Shown piece by piece: positions 6,583-14,474 of a DNA stretch of 15,984 nt. A model generated the notes under the pieces. That model was not told the origin of the DNA. It saw nothing but the letters and a program-made list of their open reading frames with translations, and searched no databases. The stretch is from NCBI RefSeq assembly GCF_042648405.1, contig NZ_JBHRXV010000017.1:1-15984 (forward strand). Reading direction: 5' to 3'. Source of the stretch: Sphingoaurantiacus capsulatus (GTDB lineage: Bacteria; Pseudomonadota; Alphaproteobacteria; Sphingomonadales; Sphingomonadaceae). The position numbers were made by a program, and so were the translations under genes. Positions within the stretch are counted from its first letter, which is position 1; each line of letters begins with the position of its first letter.

Positions 6583-6653
6583 CCGAGGCGCTGCTGCGTA
6601 CCTCCTGGCAGCGCGCCGCGCCGAAGAAGCGGCTCGGGGCGCTCAACGACTGA
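6579..6653 (+). CDS. Possible 24-codon ORF coupled to the HAD gene
   Basis: The HAD stop codon overlaps an ATG (ATGA) that opens a 24-codon frame beginning MTEALLRTSW and ending KKRLGALND. The peptide is basic, has no signal or membrane segment, and resembles nothing I recognise. The 4-nt overlap copies the yggS-HAD junction, which argues for real coupled translation, but so short a frame could be chance or the remnant of a longer gene. A REP-like palindrome begins 29 nt later. Confidence 0.25.
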   Translation: MTEALLRTSWQRAAPKKRLGALND

Positions 6654-6681
6654 GCCACGTCCCGCCGCGCATGCCCTTTAT

Positions 6682-6750
6682 CGTCATACCGGCGAAAGCC
6701 GGTATCCAGACCCACGGTCGGACTGGATTCCGGCTTTCGCCGGAATGACG
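6682..6750. repeat. REP-like intergenic palindrome (subtype A)
   Basis: Two 28-nt arms (6682-6709 and 6723-6750) are inverted copies, differing at two positions, separated by 13 nt. Each arm is itself a hairpin: accggc-gaaa-gccggt in the left and ttccggc-tttc-gccggaa in the right. The outer ends read CGTCAT and ATGACG. This is the common intergenic palindrome architecture of proteobacterial chromosomes. It sits between the convergent HAD and ribA units and may act as a bidirectional terminator or mRNA-end stabiliser. Confidence 0.8.
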
Positions 6751-6814
6751 GATTCAGGGGAAGGCGAATCCGATCAGAACATGAGGCCCAACCTGCTCGT
6801 GAGCGAGGAGGGGC

Positions 6815-7864
6815 CTAAAGAATATGCCCCGTCCGCTCGCGCTTGGTCGCCAGATACTGCGCGTTGTGCGCGCCCTCGCCGGCATGGTGCGGCACGCGTT
6901 CGGTGACGGTCACGCCTTCCGCTTCGAGCCCGGCGACCTTCGCCGGGTTGTTGGTCATCAACCGCACCTGACCGACGCCCAGCAGCTCCAGCATTTTCGC
7001 CGCCAACCCGAAATCGCGCTCGTCGATCTCGAAGCCGAGGCGCAGATTGGCGTCGACGGTGTCGAAACCCTGGTCCTGCAGCGCATAGGCACGCAGCTTG
7101 TTGACGAGGCCGATGCCGCGCCCTTCCTGCTGCAGGTACAGCAGGATGCCGGCGCCTTCCTTGGCAATCGCCGCGAGCGCCGCGCGCATCTGCGGGCCGC
7201 AGTCGCATTTCAGCGAGCCGAGCACGTCGCCGGTAAGGCAGGCGGAATGGAGGCGGATCAGCACCGGGCTGCTTCGCCGCGGATCGCCGATGACGATCGC
7301 CAGATGCTCCGGCCCGCCGCCGCTGCCGCGAAAGGCGACGATCTCGCTGTTCTCGGCGGTGTCGAGCGGCAGCCGTGCGCGGGTGACCAGCCGCAGGTCG
7401 TTCGCCTCGCGATAAGCGTTCACGTCCGCCGGTTCGACCGCGAGCCAGTCGGCGCCGCGGGCACCCTCCATCAAATAGAGCGCCGGCAGCAGCCCGGCGA
7501 GCTTCGCCAGCCGGATCGCCGCGCTGGCCGCTTGCGTGATATCGCCGAGCGCCACCGTCTCGTACGGCCCCTTGAACGGCGTCGCGAGGTCGCGCACCGG
7601 GTCGGCGGCGGCAAGACTGGCCGCCGCATCCATCCAGTCGCTGCGCCTCACCCGCACCGGGCCGGCGGCGGCGGCGCGCTGGTTGACGATGTTGAGCAGC
7701 GCCGCACGCGGGTGGCTGAGCAGCAAGTCGGCGCGGGCCCCGTTCTCGAACATCGCAAGGCTGTCGGCATCGGCGAGTTCGACCGCCAGCACGCCGAGGC
7801 CGCCGACCGCCACCGGCCGGCCCCGCTTCAGTTCATCGACGGCGCGCGCGACCGCCAGGCTCAC
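6815..7864 (-). CDS. ribA: GTP cyclohydrolase II with a degenerate N-terminal RibB-like domain
   Basis: This enzyme opens the imidazole ring of GTP in the first committed step of riboflavin synthesis. The C-terminal domain (about residues 150-349) has the zinc cysteines C209, C220 and C222 in ACLTGDVLGSLKCDCGPQ. It also has the QQEGRGIGLVNKLRAYALQ segment (245-263), DTVDAN and RLMTNNPAK. Residues 1-140 look like a worn DHBP-synthase domain: GRPVAVGG aligns with the RibB 'GRPV.V.DDEDRENE' region, but the acidic catalytic cluster is gone. The protein is 349 aa, against about 200 for stand-alone E. coli RibA. The start is the GTG at 7864, which overlaps the xth stop as GTGA and implies translational coupling. 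RibB activity must come from another gene. Confidence 0.92.
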   Translation of the reverse strand: MSLAVARAVDELKRGRPVAVGGLGVLAVELADADSLAMFENGARADLLLSHPRAALLNIVNQRAAAAGPVRVRRSDWMDAAASLAAADPVRDLATPFKGPYETVALGDITQAASAAIRLAKLAGLLPALYLMEGARGADWLAVEPADVNAYREANDLRLVTRARLPLDTAENSEIVAFRGSGGGPEHLAIVIGDPRRSSPVLIRLHSACLTGDVLGSLKCDCGPQMRAALAAIAKEGAGILLYLQQEGRGIGLVNKLRAYALQDQGFDTVDANLRLGFEIDERDFGLAAKMLELLGVGQVRLMTNNPAKVAGLEAEGVTVTERVPHHAGEGAHNAQYLATKRERTGHIL

Positions 7865-8655
7865 AGATCGAACTCGGCGATGATCGGGACGTGGTCGGAC
7901 GGCCGCTCCCAGCTGCGAGCGCCCTCCGCCACCGCGAAGGAGGTGGCGGTGGCGGCGAGGTCCGGGCTCGCCCAGATATGATCGAGGCGGCGTCCGCGAT
8001 CGGACGCGGCCCAGTCCTTCGCGCGGTAGCTCCACCAGGTGTAGAGCCGCGCCGGCGCTTCGATGAACTTGCGCCCCAGATCGACCCAGCCATGGCTGGC
8101 CATCAGCCGTTCCATCTTCTCGACCTCGATCGGCGTGTGGCTGACCACGTCGAGCAGCGCCTTGTGATTCCACACGTCGGACGGCAGCGGCGCGACGTTC
8201 ATGTCGCCCACGATGATCGTCGGGTCACGAAGCTTCGCCGACCAGTCGGTCATCCGGTCGTAGTAAGCGAGCTTCTGCCCGAACTTCGGGTTGAGGATCG
8301 GATCGGGAATATCGCCGCCGGCGGGAACGTAAACATTCTCCAGCAGCACGCCGGTGTCGGCCAATCTTACACCGATATGGCGCGCCTCGCCGTTGTCCTG
8401 CCAATCGTGGCGGCGGTCCTCGACCAGCGGAATCCTCGAAATGACCGCGACGCCGTGGTGCATCCGCTGGCCGTTCAGATAGCGGTGGACGTAGCCCAGC
8501 CGCTCGAACATTTCGTGCGGGAAGTCGCCGTTGATGACCTTGGTTTCCTGAAGGCACAGCACGTCGGGCGCATGCTCGATGAGGAATCGTTCAACGATTC
8601 CAATACGGGCTCGTACCGAATTGATGTTCCAGGAGGCGATCTTCAGGCGGGCCAT
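7861..8655 (-). CDS. xth: Exodeoxyribonuclease III (AP endonuclease)
   Basis: This cytoplasmic base-excision-repair enzyme cleaves at abasic sites and has 3'-5' exonuclease activity. It is 264 residues, normal for the ExoIII family. Catalytic motifs are in order: N10/N12 in SWNINS, the metal ligand E37 in LQETK, Y109 in ENVYVPAGGD, D151 and N153 in VGDMNVAP, D225 in RRLDHIW, and the D254-H255 pair in RPSDHVP. All expected residues are present. The stop codon overlaps the GTG start of ribA by 4 nt, forming a two-gene coupled unit. It lies downstream of lolA across about 200 nt with a terminator-like hairpin, so it probably has its own promoter at about 8656-8703, though no clear -35/-10 pair was found. 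Confidence 0.96.
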   Translation of the reverse strand: MARLKIASWNINSVRARIGIVERFLIEHAPDVLCLQETKVINGDFPHEMFERLGYVHRYLNGQRMHHGVAVISRIPLVEDRRHDWQDNGEARHIGVRLADTGVLLENVYVPAGGDIPDPILNPKFGQKLAYYDRMTDWSAKLRDPTIIVGDMNVAPLPSDVWNHKALLDVVSHTPIEVEKMERLMASHGWVDLGRKFIEAPARLYTWWSYRAKDWAASDRGRRLDHIWASPDLAATATSFAVAEGARSWERPSDHVPIIAEFDL

Positions 8656-8703
8656 CGGCTGCCTCTAGCAAGCCGGATGCGAAGGGTCACGCTGACAAAA
8701 TTT

Positions 8704-8736
8704 GACCCCCGCTCCGGGGGCACGGGAGCGGGGGTC
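8704..8736 (-). terminator. Probable Rho-independent terminator of lolA
   Basis: This is a perfect 12-bp stem (8704-8715 with 8725-8736, loop of 9). On the minus strand it is followed by AAATTTTGTC, giving a short T-run. It lies about 120 nt past the lolA stop. A weak 6-bp hairpin (8833-8847) sits closer to lolA. The rest of 8656-8857 shows no gene. Confidence 0.6.
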
Positions 8737-8857
8737 GGATGCGCTCGTCACGCAATGGCGGAGTTTGTCCGGGCAACAGGGGGCAAATCCCGACTCGGGC
8801 CCCGCCACGTCTCCTAGATATAAACTGTCGGAGGATTTTACAAATCCGATGTGGCCA

Positions 8858-9475
8858 TCAGCCGCGACCGCGCGGACGCGGACGCTGACGGGGGTCGCGA
8901 TAGGTGAATGAATTTTTATCGACGGCGACGTTGAAGCGCGCGTTGGCCAGCTGAACCTGGGTGGTGTTGCCCTGCGCGTCGAGCACCCGCCACGCCGACA
9001 GCGAGAGGCCGCCCGGCGCCTGCTTGTCGGGCGAGAAATAGAGGGTGATCGTCCCGTACTCCGGGTGCTTCTTGTCCTTCGATTCGACGGTGACGAAGCC
9101 CGGCAGCCCGCCGTTGCCGGGGGGGAGGATGCGGCCGTACTTGGCGATGTCGGTCGCCGGATCGAGCAGCACCGCCAGCGGCGTGCCCTTGATCGGCCAT
9201 TTCGACACCTGCGAGACCTCATAGTCGATCATCGACAGGCTTTTCCCGTCGGCGACGATCAGCATCGGCACCGACGGCTCGTACTGGAAACGCACCTTGC
9301 CGGGCCGCGCGAGGATCAGCTTGCCACGCGCGACCGCACCGGATGCCGAAGTCTGCGTGAAGTCGGCGGTCATCGTCTGCAGGCCGCGGAAATGCGCCGC
9401 GACCTCGGGCAGCGAGGCCTGCGCCGGCGCGGCGGCGGCAAGGGCGGCAACGACGCCGGCGATCAGGAAACGCAT
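8858..9475 (-). CDS. lolA: LolA-family outer-membrane lipoprotein carrier protein
   Basis: This is a periplasmic chaperone that carries lipoproteins released by LolCDE to the outer membrane. The 205-residue precursor has a clear Sec signal peptide (MRFLIAGVVAALAAAAPAQA, cleavage predicted after A20). The mature domain shows the LolA pattern: HFRGLQTMTADFTQT near residues 28-42, GKLILARPGKVRFQYEP (51-67), LIVADGKSLSMID, and a later VESKD...ITLYFSP strand pair. A GGAGA Shine-Dalgarno lies 6 nt before the ATG. The C-terminus is unusually arginine/proline-rich (RQRPRPRGRG). LolA beside FtsK is a common gene order. Here a GGDEF-EAL gene on the other strand separates them. Confidence 0.9.
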   Translation of the reverse strand: MRFLIAGVVAALAAAAPAQASLPEVAAHFRGLQTMTADFTQTSASGAVARGKLILARPGKVRFQYEPSVPMLIVADGKSLSMIDYEVSQVSKWPIKGTPLAVLLDPATDIAKYGRILPPGNGGLPGFVTVESKDKKHPEYGTITLYFSPDKQAPGGLSLSAWRVLDAQGNTTQVQLANARFNVAVDKNSFTYRDPRQRPRPRGRG

Positions 9476-9621
9476 GAAGATCTCCGCTTGGATATAGTCG
9501 CGATGTAGGATGGCTGCGGTCGCTTGAACAGCGGGTGAACCCCGCCGGTTCCGCGCAACCCGAATCCGGCACTGGCCCGAAACTTGCTAAGCTATTGATG
9601 GGGCAGTTGTTGGGGATTGGA

Positions 9622-11832
9622 ATGGCGCGCGCCGAAGCGCGACAGGAGCACTCTTGGCGTGCCGGCATGGCCGGGGCGATCGCCGCGTTTGCGTCCCGCA
9701 CCCCCGCCAGCCTACGCCTCGCGTCTGCCACCGCCACCGGCATCCGCCAGCTCCACATGATGGTGGCGCTGATCGCGCCGCTGCTCATGCTGCTCAGCAT
9801 CGCCTTCATGGCGCAGCAGCAGAATACCGATGCGCAGGGCCGCGAGCGCAGCCGCGCCGCCAGCCTGCTCGACTATGTGAAGCAGGAAGCGGCGCTGCTC
9901 GGGCGTGACAACGCCGAGTGGAACGACGCCTACCGCGCCGCCGTCATCGGCCACGACCTCCGCTGGATGGACGAGAACTGGGGCCCCGACGCCTTCGGCC
10001 TGCTCGATTATCATGACGCCTTCCTCGTCGATGCAGGCGGCAAGACGCTCTACGCCTCGGTGCTCGGCACCCGCTCGGCGCGCACCGCCCGCCAGCTGAT
10101 CGGCGATCCGCTCACCCTGCTGCTCGACCGCGCGCACAAGACCGGCGCCGCTACCGGCTATTGCCGCTACGACGGCGGCGTCGCGGTGATCAGCGTCGAT
10201 CGTGTCCGCCCGATCGATCCGGCGCTGCGTATGGCCGGCGCCCCCGACCGTCTGCTCGTCACCGTGAAGCGGCTCGACGCCGGCGTGCTGAGCGCGCTCG
10301 AAATGCCGTCAGGCTTCGCCAGACTGCGCGTCGTGCTCGACGATCCCGGCGAGACCTCGGCGGCGTTCGTCGGCGTCGACGGCAAACCTTTCGCCTGGCT
10401 GGCGTGGAACGGCCGCTCGCCGGGTCTCGCCTCGGCGCTCGCCGTGCTTCCCGTCGCGGTGCTGCTGTTCATCCTGCTCGCCTACGCCGGCCTCGTCGGC
10501 GCGCGCACCGCCAAGCGGTGGGCGGAACAGGTGATCGCCAACGAAGCAGCCGCGCGCAGCCTGGCCGAGCTCGACCCGCTGACCGAGCTGCCCAACCGCC
10601 GCGCCTTCGTCGAGCGGCTGCAGGCCGAGCTGGCGCGCAGCCCCGACATGGCGGTGGTCTACATCGACCTCGACGGCTTCAAGGCGATCAACGACGCCTT
10701 CGGCCATCTGACCGGCGACATGCTGCTCGCCGCCGCCGCCGAGCGCATCGCGCTGGTCTCCGCCAACGACCCCGGCGGCCGGCTGGCGCGGCTGGGCGGC
10801 GACGAGTTCGCCATCGCGCTCGCCGGCGCCGACGCGCTGCCGCGCGCCCAACGCGTCGCGATCGGCATCCTCAACGCGTTTGCGCATCCGGTCGAACATG
10901 GCGGCCGGCAGGTCTATCTCGGCTGCAGCCTCGGCATCGCGCCCGCCGAGCCCGGCATCGCCGCGATCGAGCTGATCCGCCACGCCGATGTGGCGATGTA
11001 TGCCGCGAAGGCCGGCGGCAAGCGCCAGTGGCGCGGCTATGAGCCGGCGATGGATGCCGGCCGCGACACCCGCCACCAGATCGCCGTCGAGCTGCGCGCT
11101 GCGCTGCAGCAGGACGCGATCGACGTCTGCTTCCAGCCGATCGTCGACGCGCGCAGCGAGCATATCGTCGCCGCCGAGGCGCTGGCGCGCTGGACCAGCC
11201 CGACACGCGGTATGGTCGATCCCGCGCTGTTCATCTCGGTCGCCGAGGAAGCAGGGCTGATCTCCGAGCTGACCCGGCAGGTGATGCGCAAGGCGGCCCG
11301 CGCCGCTGCCAAATGGGACATTTCGATCGCGGTCAATTTGTCCGCCGCGGAGGCCTGGGACGCGCGCTTCGCCGATTCGCTGCTCGCCATCCTCGCCGAC
11401 AGCGGCCTGCCGGCCAACCGGCTCGAGCTGGAGATCACCGAAGGCTTCCTGCTGCGCGACGCCGACAATGCCCGTGAAATCCTGTCTGAGCTGCGCGCGC
11501 TCGGCGTGAAGGTGGCGCTCGACGATTTCGGCACCGGCTTCGCGAGCCTCACCTACCTCCGCAAGCTGCCGCTCGACCGGCTGAAGCTCACCCGCGAATT
11601 CCTCGGCGAGATCGTCGGCGAGGACAACAGCCGGTCGCTCGCCGCTGCCATCGTCCAGCTCGGCGACTCGCTGGGCCTGCCGGTTACCGCCGAGGGCGTC
11701 GAGACCGCCGAACAGGCGGCGCTGCTCCGCGACGCCGGCTGCACCCGCCTGCAGGGCTGGTATTATGGCAAACCCGTCGCAGCGGCGCACCTGACGCGCC
11801 GATTGAAGCAGAACGTGGCACCGGCAGTCTGA
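9622..11832 (+). CDS. Membrane CHASE4-GGDEF-EAL protein (cyclic di-GMP turnover)
   Basis: This is an inner-membrane signalling protein with two catalytic-type domains for making and degrading cyclic di-GMP. The start ATG at 9622 has GGGGA 5 nt upstream (736 aa); a GTG at 9535 would add 29 residues. The first membrane helix is about 45-63 and the second about 270-292. Between them lies a CHASE4-like periplasmic sensor (NAEWNDAYRAAV, later AFLVDAGGKTLYAS). The GGDEF domain has an intact GGDEF (392-396) but no RxxD inhibitory site five residues before it. The EAL domain has EAL (519-521), N572, E604, D634-D635, K655, E691 and Q711. The residue two after the lysine is Thr657 (LKLT), where active enzymes normally have Asp (LKID). 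It is divergent from lolA. The direction of net activity cannot be read. Confidence 0.94.
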   Translation: MARAEARQEHSWRAGMAGAIAAFASRTPASLRLASATATGIRQLHMMVALIAPLLMLLSIAFMAQQQNTDAQGRERSRAASLLDYVKQEAALLGRDNAEWNDAYRAAVIGHDLRWMDENWGPDAFGLLDYHDAFLVDAGGKTLYASVLGTRSARTARQLIGDPLTLLLDRAHKTGAATGYCRYDGGVAVISVDRVRPIDPALRMAGAPDRLLVTVKRLDAGVLSALEMPSGFARLRVVLDDPGETSAAFVGVDGKPFAWLAWNGRSPGLASALAVLPVAVLLFILLAYAGLVGARTAKRWAEQVIANEAAARSLAELDPLTELPNRRAFVERLQAELARSPDMAVVYIDLDGFKAINDAFGHLTGDMLLAAAAERIALVSANDPGGRLARLGGDEFAIALAGADALPRAQRVAIGILNAFAHPVEHGGRQVYLGCSLGIAPAEPGIAAIELIRHADVAMYAAKAGGKRQWRGYEPAMDAGRDTRHQIAVELRAALQQDAIDVCFQPIVDARSEHIVAAEALARWTSPTRGMVDPALFISVAEEAGLISELTRQVMRKAARAAAKWDISIAVNLSAAEAWDARFADSLLAILADSGLPANRLELEITEGFLLRDADNAREILSELRALGVKVALDDFGTGFASLTYLRKLPLDRLKLTREFLGEIVGEDNSRSLAAAIVQLGDSLGLPVTAEGVETAEQAALLRDAGCTRLQGWYYGKPVAAAHLTRRLKQNVAPAV

Positions 11833-11882
11833 GCCGCCGAGGCCTTGCCGTCGAATTCGAAATCGCTGCCATTAATCCACCT

Positions 11883-11962
11883 ATCGTCACCCCCGCGAAG
11901 GCGGGGGTCCATAACCCGAAGCGTCGGCGGTAATGGATCCCCGCCTGCGCGGGGATGACGAT
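11883..11962. repeat. REP-like intergenic palindrome (subtype B)
   Basis: Two imperfect inverted arms, 11883-11912 and 11933-11962, have outer ends ATCGTCA and TGACGAT. Each arm is a GC hairpin, cccccgcgaaggcggggg in the left and a ccccgc/gcgggg hairpin in the right. It has the same architecture as the element at 6682-6750 but C/G-rich cores in place of CCGGC cores. It lies between the convergent GGDEF-EAL and ftsK genes; the remaining bases of 11833-12024 show no gene. Confidence 0.8.
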
Positions 11963-12024
11963 GGAAATGGCGCGGTGGTCGAATTGGCCGCTTCTCGCCC
12001 GCTCGCGGGAGAGGGACGAGTCGG

Positions 12025-14364
12025 TCAGTTCACCCGCGTCCCGTCGGGATCGACCAGCACCTCGCGACGGCCGACATGGTCCGCTTGGCCGACATAGCCG
12101 TCCTTCTCCATCCGCTCGATGAGCCGCGCCGCGCCGTTGTAGCCGATGCGCAGCTGACGCTGGATGTAGCTGGTCGAGGCCTTCTGGCTTTCGGCGACCA
12201 CCTGGATGGCGCGGCGGTAGAGATCGCCCTCCTCGTCGTCGCCGTCGGTGTCGAAACCGAAGCTGCCGCCCTCGGCGGGCTCCTCGGTGACCGCCTGGAC
12301 ATAGTCGGGGTGGCCCTGGTCCTTCCAGTGCGCGGCGACGCCCTCGACCTCCTCGTCGGACACGAACGGGCCGTGGACGCGGATGATCTGCTTGCCGCCG
12401 GGCATGTAGAGCATGTCGCCCTTGCCGAGCAGCTGCTCGGCGCCCTGCTCGCCGAGGATGGTGCGGCTGTCGATCTTCGAGGTCACCTGGAAGCTGATCC
12501 GCGTCGGCAAATTGGCCTTGATGACGCCGGTGATGACGTCGACCGACGGACGCTGCGTCGCCATGATCAGGTGGATGCCGGCGGCACGCGCCTTCTGCGC
12601 GAGGCGCTGGATCAGGAACTCGACTTCCTTGCCCGCCGTCATCATCAGGTCGGCAAGCTCGTCGACCACTACCACCACCAGCGGCAGCGGCTCGAACTCC
12701 AGGGTCTCGGTCTCGTAGATCGGCTGGCCGGTTTCCGGGTCGTAGCCGGTGTGGACCTTGCGGGTGAACGGCTGGTTCTTCGCCGCCGCCTCGCGCACCT
12801 TCTGGTTGAAGCCGGCGAGCGAGCGCACGTTGATGCTCGCCATCATCCGGTAGCGGTCCTCCATCTGCTCGACCGCCCATTTGAGCGCCCGGATCGCCTT
12901 CTGGGGCTCGGTGACCACCGGCGACAGCAGATGCGGGATGCCGTCGTAGACCGACAGCTCGAGCATCTTCGGGTCGATCATGATCATCCGGCACTGCTCG
13001 GGCGTCAGCCGATAGAGCAGCGACAGGATCATGGCATTGAGGCCCACCGACTTGCCCGAGCCGGTGGTGCCGGCGATCAGCAGGTGCGGCATCGGCGCCA
13101 GATCGGCGATCACCGGATCGCCGGCGATGTTCTTGCCGAGCACCAGCGGCAGCGCCGCGCTGCGGTCCTCGAACGCCACCGACGACAGCAGTTCCGACAG
13201 CGATACCATCTCGCGCCGCGCGTTGGGCAGCTCGATGCCGATGACGTTGCGGCCCGGCACCACCGCGACGCGCGCCGAGATCGCGCTCATCGACCGCGCG
13301 ATGTCGTCGGCGAGGCCGATGACGCGGCTGGCCTTGATGCCCGGTGCCGGTTCCAGCTCGTACATGGTGACGACGGGGCCGGGACGGACCTCGACGATCT
13401 CGCCCTTCACCCCGAAATCCTCGAGCACCGATTCAAGAAGCCGCGCATTCTGCTCGAGCGCGGCGGCATCGACCTTCTGGCCCGATGACTTCGGCGGCTC
13501 CTTCAGCAGGTTCAACGCGGGCAGCTTGTAGGTGTCGCCGAGGTCGAGCGACGACTGCCGCTCCTTCGCCACGCGCTTCGACGGCGCCGGCGCGGCGGTG
13601 CGGCCGAGAATGCGCGCGCGCGGCGCGGCGGGGCTTTCGTCGGCATCGTCGATGACCGGCGCGCGGACGCGCGGGCGGGCCGGGGCGACCTCGCCGGCCT
13701 CCTCCGCGTCGTCCTCGTCGTCATAATCTTCGTCGTCATAGCCGTCGGGTTCGCCGCGTACGCGGCCGAACAGCTCGCGCCAGTCCTCGCGGTCGACGCC
13801 GAGCCCCCAGACAAACAGCGACAGCGACGCGATCCCCAGCAGCAGCGCCGGCACGATGGCGACGGCGAGCGACGGCACCGACGGCGGCAGCAGCGCCATC
13901 ACCCCGCCGAGCGCACCCTGGCCGATGAAGCCGACCGCGCCGCCGAGGCCCGCCGGCAGCCAGCTGGCGCCGAGCCCGGTCGCACCGAGCGCCACCGCGG
14001 CGACCAGCGCGCCGAGGATCGTCGCGATGACATAGCGCCGCCAGCGGTCGAGCGGCTGGCCGCGCGCGATGCGCACGCCGATCGCCGCGACCAGCGGAAT
14101 AAGCAGCACCGCGCCGAGGCCGAGCGCCTGGAGCAGCAGGTCGGCGAAGCCCGCGCCGAAGCCGCCGAGCCAGTTGGCCGGCACGCGCGAGGTCGCATGG
14201 TTCAGCGAGGGGTCGGCAGGATCATAGGTCGCCAGCGCCAGCGCGAGGCCGATCGCCAGCAGCACGAACGCGCCGCCGGCGGCCACCACACCCGCCGTGC
14301 GCATCGCCGCCACCCACGCCTCGGGTATCAACGACGATCGCCGGATCGCCTGCCCCTTCGCCAT
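12025..14364 (-). CDS. ftsK: DNA translocase FtsK
   Basis: This is a septum-located ATP-driven DNA pump that clears and aligns chromosome termini at division. At 779 residues it is a standard alphaproteobacterial FtsK with a short linker. The membrane domain (about 1-190) has four to five helices. An acidic low-complexity linker at about 205-245 (many D/E, with DDED repeats) is followed by a proline/alanine-rich stretch. The motor domain has Walker A AGTTGSGKSV (431-440), Walker B VVVVVDELADLM (563-574), and the MATQRPSVDVITG segment. The C-terminal gamma winged helix (about 712-779; SYIQRQLRIGYNGAARLIERM) would bind KOPS sequences. The start ATG at 14364 is preceded by GGGGGA. A candidate promoter lies just upstream. 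Confidence 0.97.
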   Translation of the reverse strand: MAKGQAIRRSSLIPEAWVAAMRTAGVVAAGGAFVLLAIGLALALATYDPADPSLNHATSRVPANWLGGFGAGFADLLLQALGLGAVLLIPLVAAIGVRIARGQPLDRWRRYVIATILGALVAAVALGATGLGASWLPAGLGGAVGFIGQGALGGVMALLPPSVPSLAVAIVPALLLGIASLSLFVWGLGVDREDWRELFGRVRGEPDGYDDEDYDDEDDAEEAGEVAPARPRVRAPVIDDADESPAAPRARILGRTAAPAPSKRVAKERQSSLDLGDTYKLPALNLLKEPPKSSGQKVDAAALEQNARLLESVLEDFGVKGEIVEVRPGPVVTMYELEPAPGIKASRVIGLADDIARSMSAISARVAVVPGRNVIGIELPNARREMVSLSELLSSVAFEDRSAALPLVLGKNIAGDPVIADLAPMPHLLIAGTTGSGKSVGLNAMILSLLYRLTPEQCRMIMIDPKMLELSVYDGIPHLLSPVVTEPQKAIRALKWAVEQMEDRYRMMASINVRSLAGFNQKVREAAAKNQPFTRKVHTGYDPETGQPIYETETLEFEPLPLVVVVVDELADLMMTAGKEVEFLIQRLAQKARAAGIHLIMATQRPSVDVITGVIKANLPTRISFQVTSKIDSRTILGEQGAEQLLGKGDMLYMPGGKQIIRVHGPFVSDEEVEGVAAHWKDQGHPDYVQAVTEEPAEGGSFGFDTDGDDEEGDLYRRAIQVVAESQKASTSYIQRQLRIGYNGAARLIERMEKDGYVGQADHVGRREVLVDPDGTRVN

Positions 14365-14391
14365 ATATCCCCCGTGTTCCCCGAGCCGCGG

Positions 14392-14421
14392 ATTCTGGCG
14401 TCAAGCTTGGTTAACGGTCAA
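14392..14421 (-). promoter_or_regulatory. Candidate ftsK promoter
   Basis: On the minus strand TTGACC (14416-14421) is followed after 18 nt by CAGAAT (14392-14397), about 27 nt before the ftsK ATG. It lies just after the small-RNA terminator, so ftsK would be insulated from upstream transcription. TTAAC in the spacer resembles half a CtrA site, but there is no second half. Confidence 0.35.
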
Positions 14422-14442
14422 GCATGTCGGTGGGCTCGCCGG

Positions 14443-14474
14443 AAAAATCGGCCGGGAGTGTGACTCCCGGCCGA
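14443..14474 (-). terminator. Strong Rho-independent terminator upstream of ftsK
   Basis: This is a perfect 12-bp stem (14448-14459 with 14463-14474) with a 3-nt loop, followed on the minus strand by TTTTT. No protein gene lies upstream of it on that strand before the plus-strand ubiH-like gene starts, so it must end a non-coding transcript. Confidence 0.85.

Noticed and set aside
6784..6816. Inverted repeat aggccc/gggcct over the ribA stop codon as a terminator.
   Set aside because: The stem is only 6 bp with an imperfect interior and no T-run follows; the REP-like element nearby is the better 3' structure.
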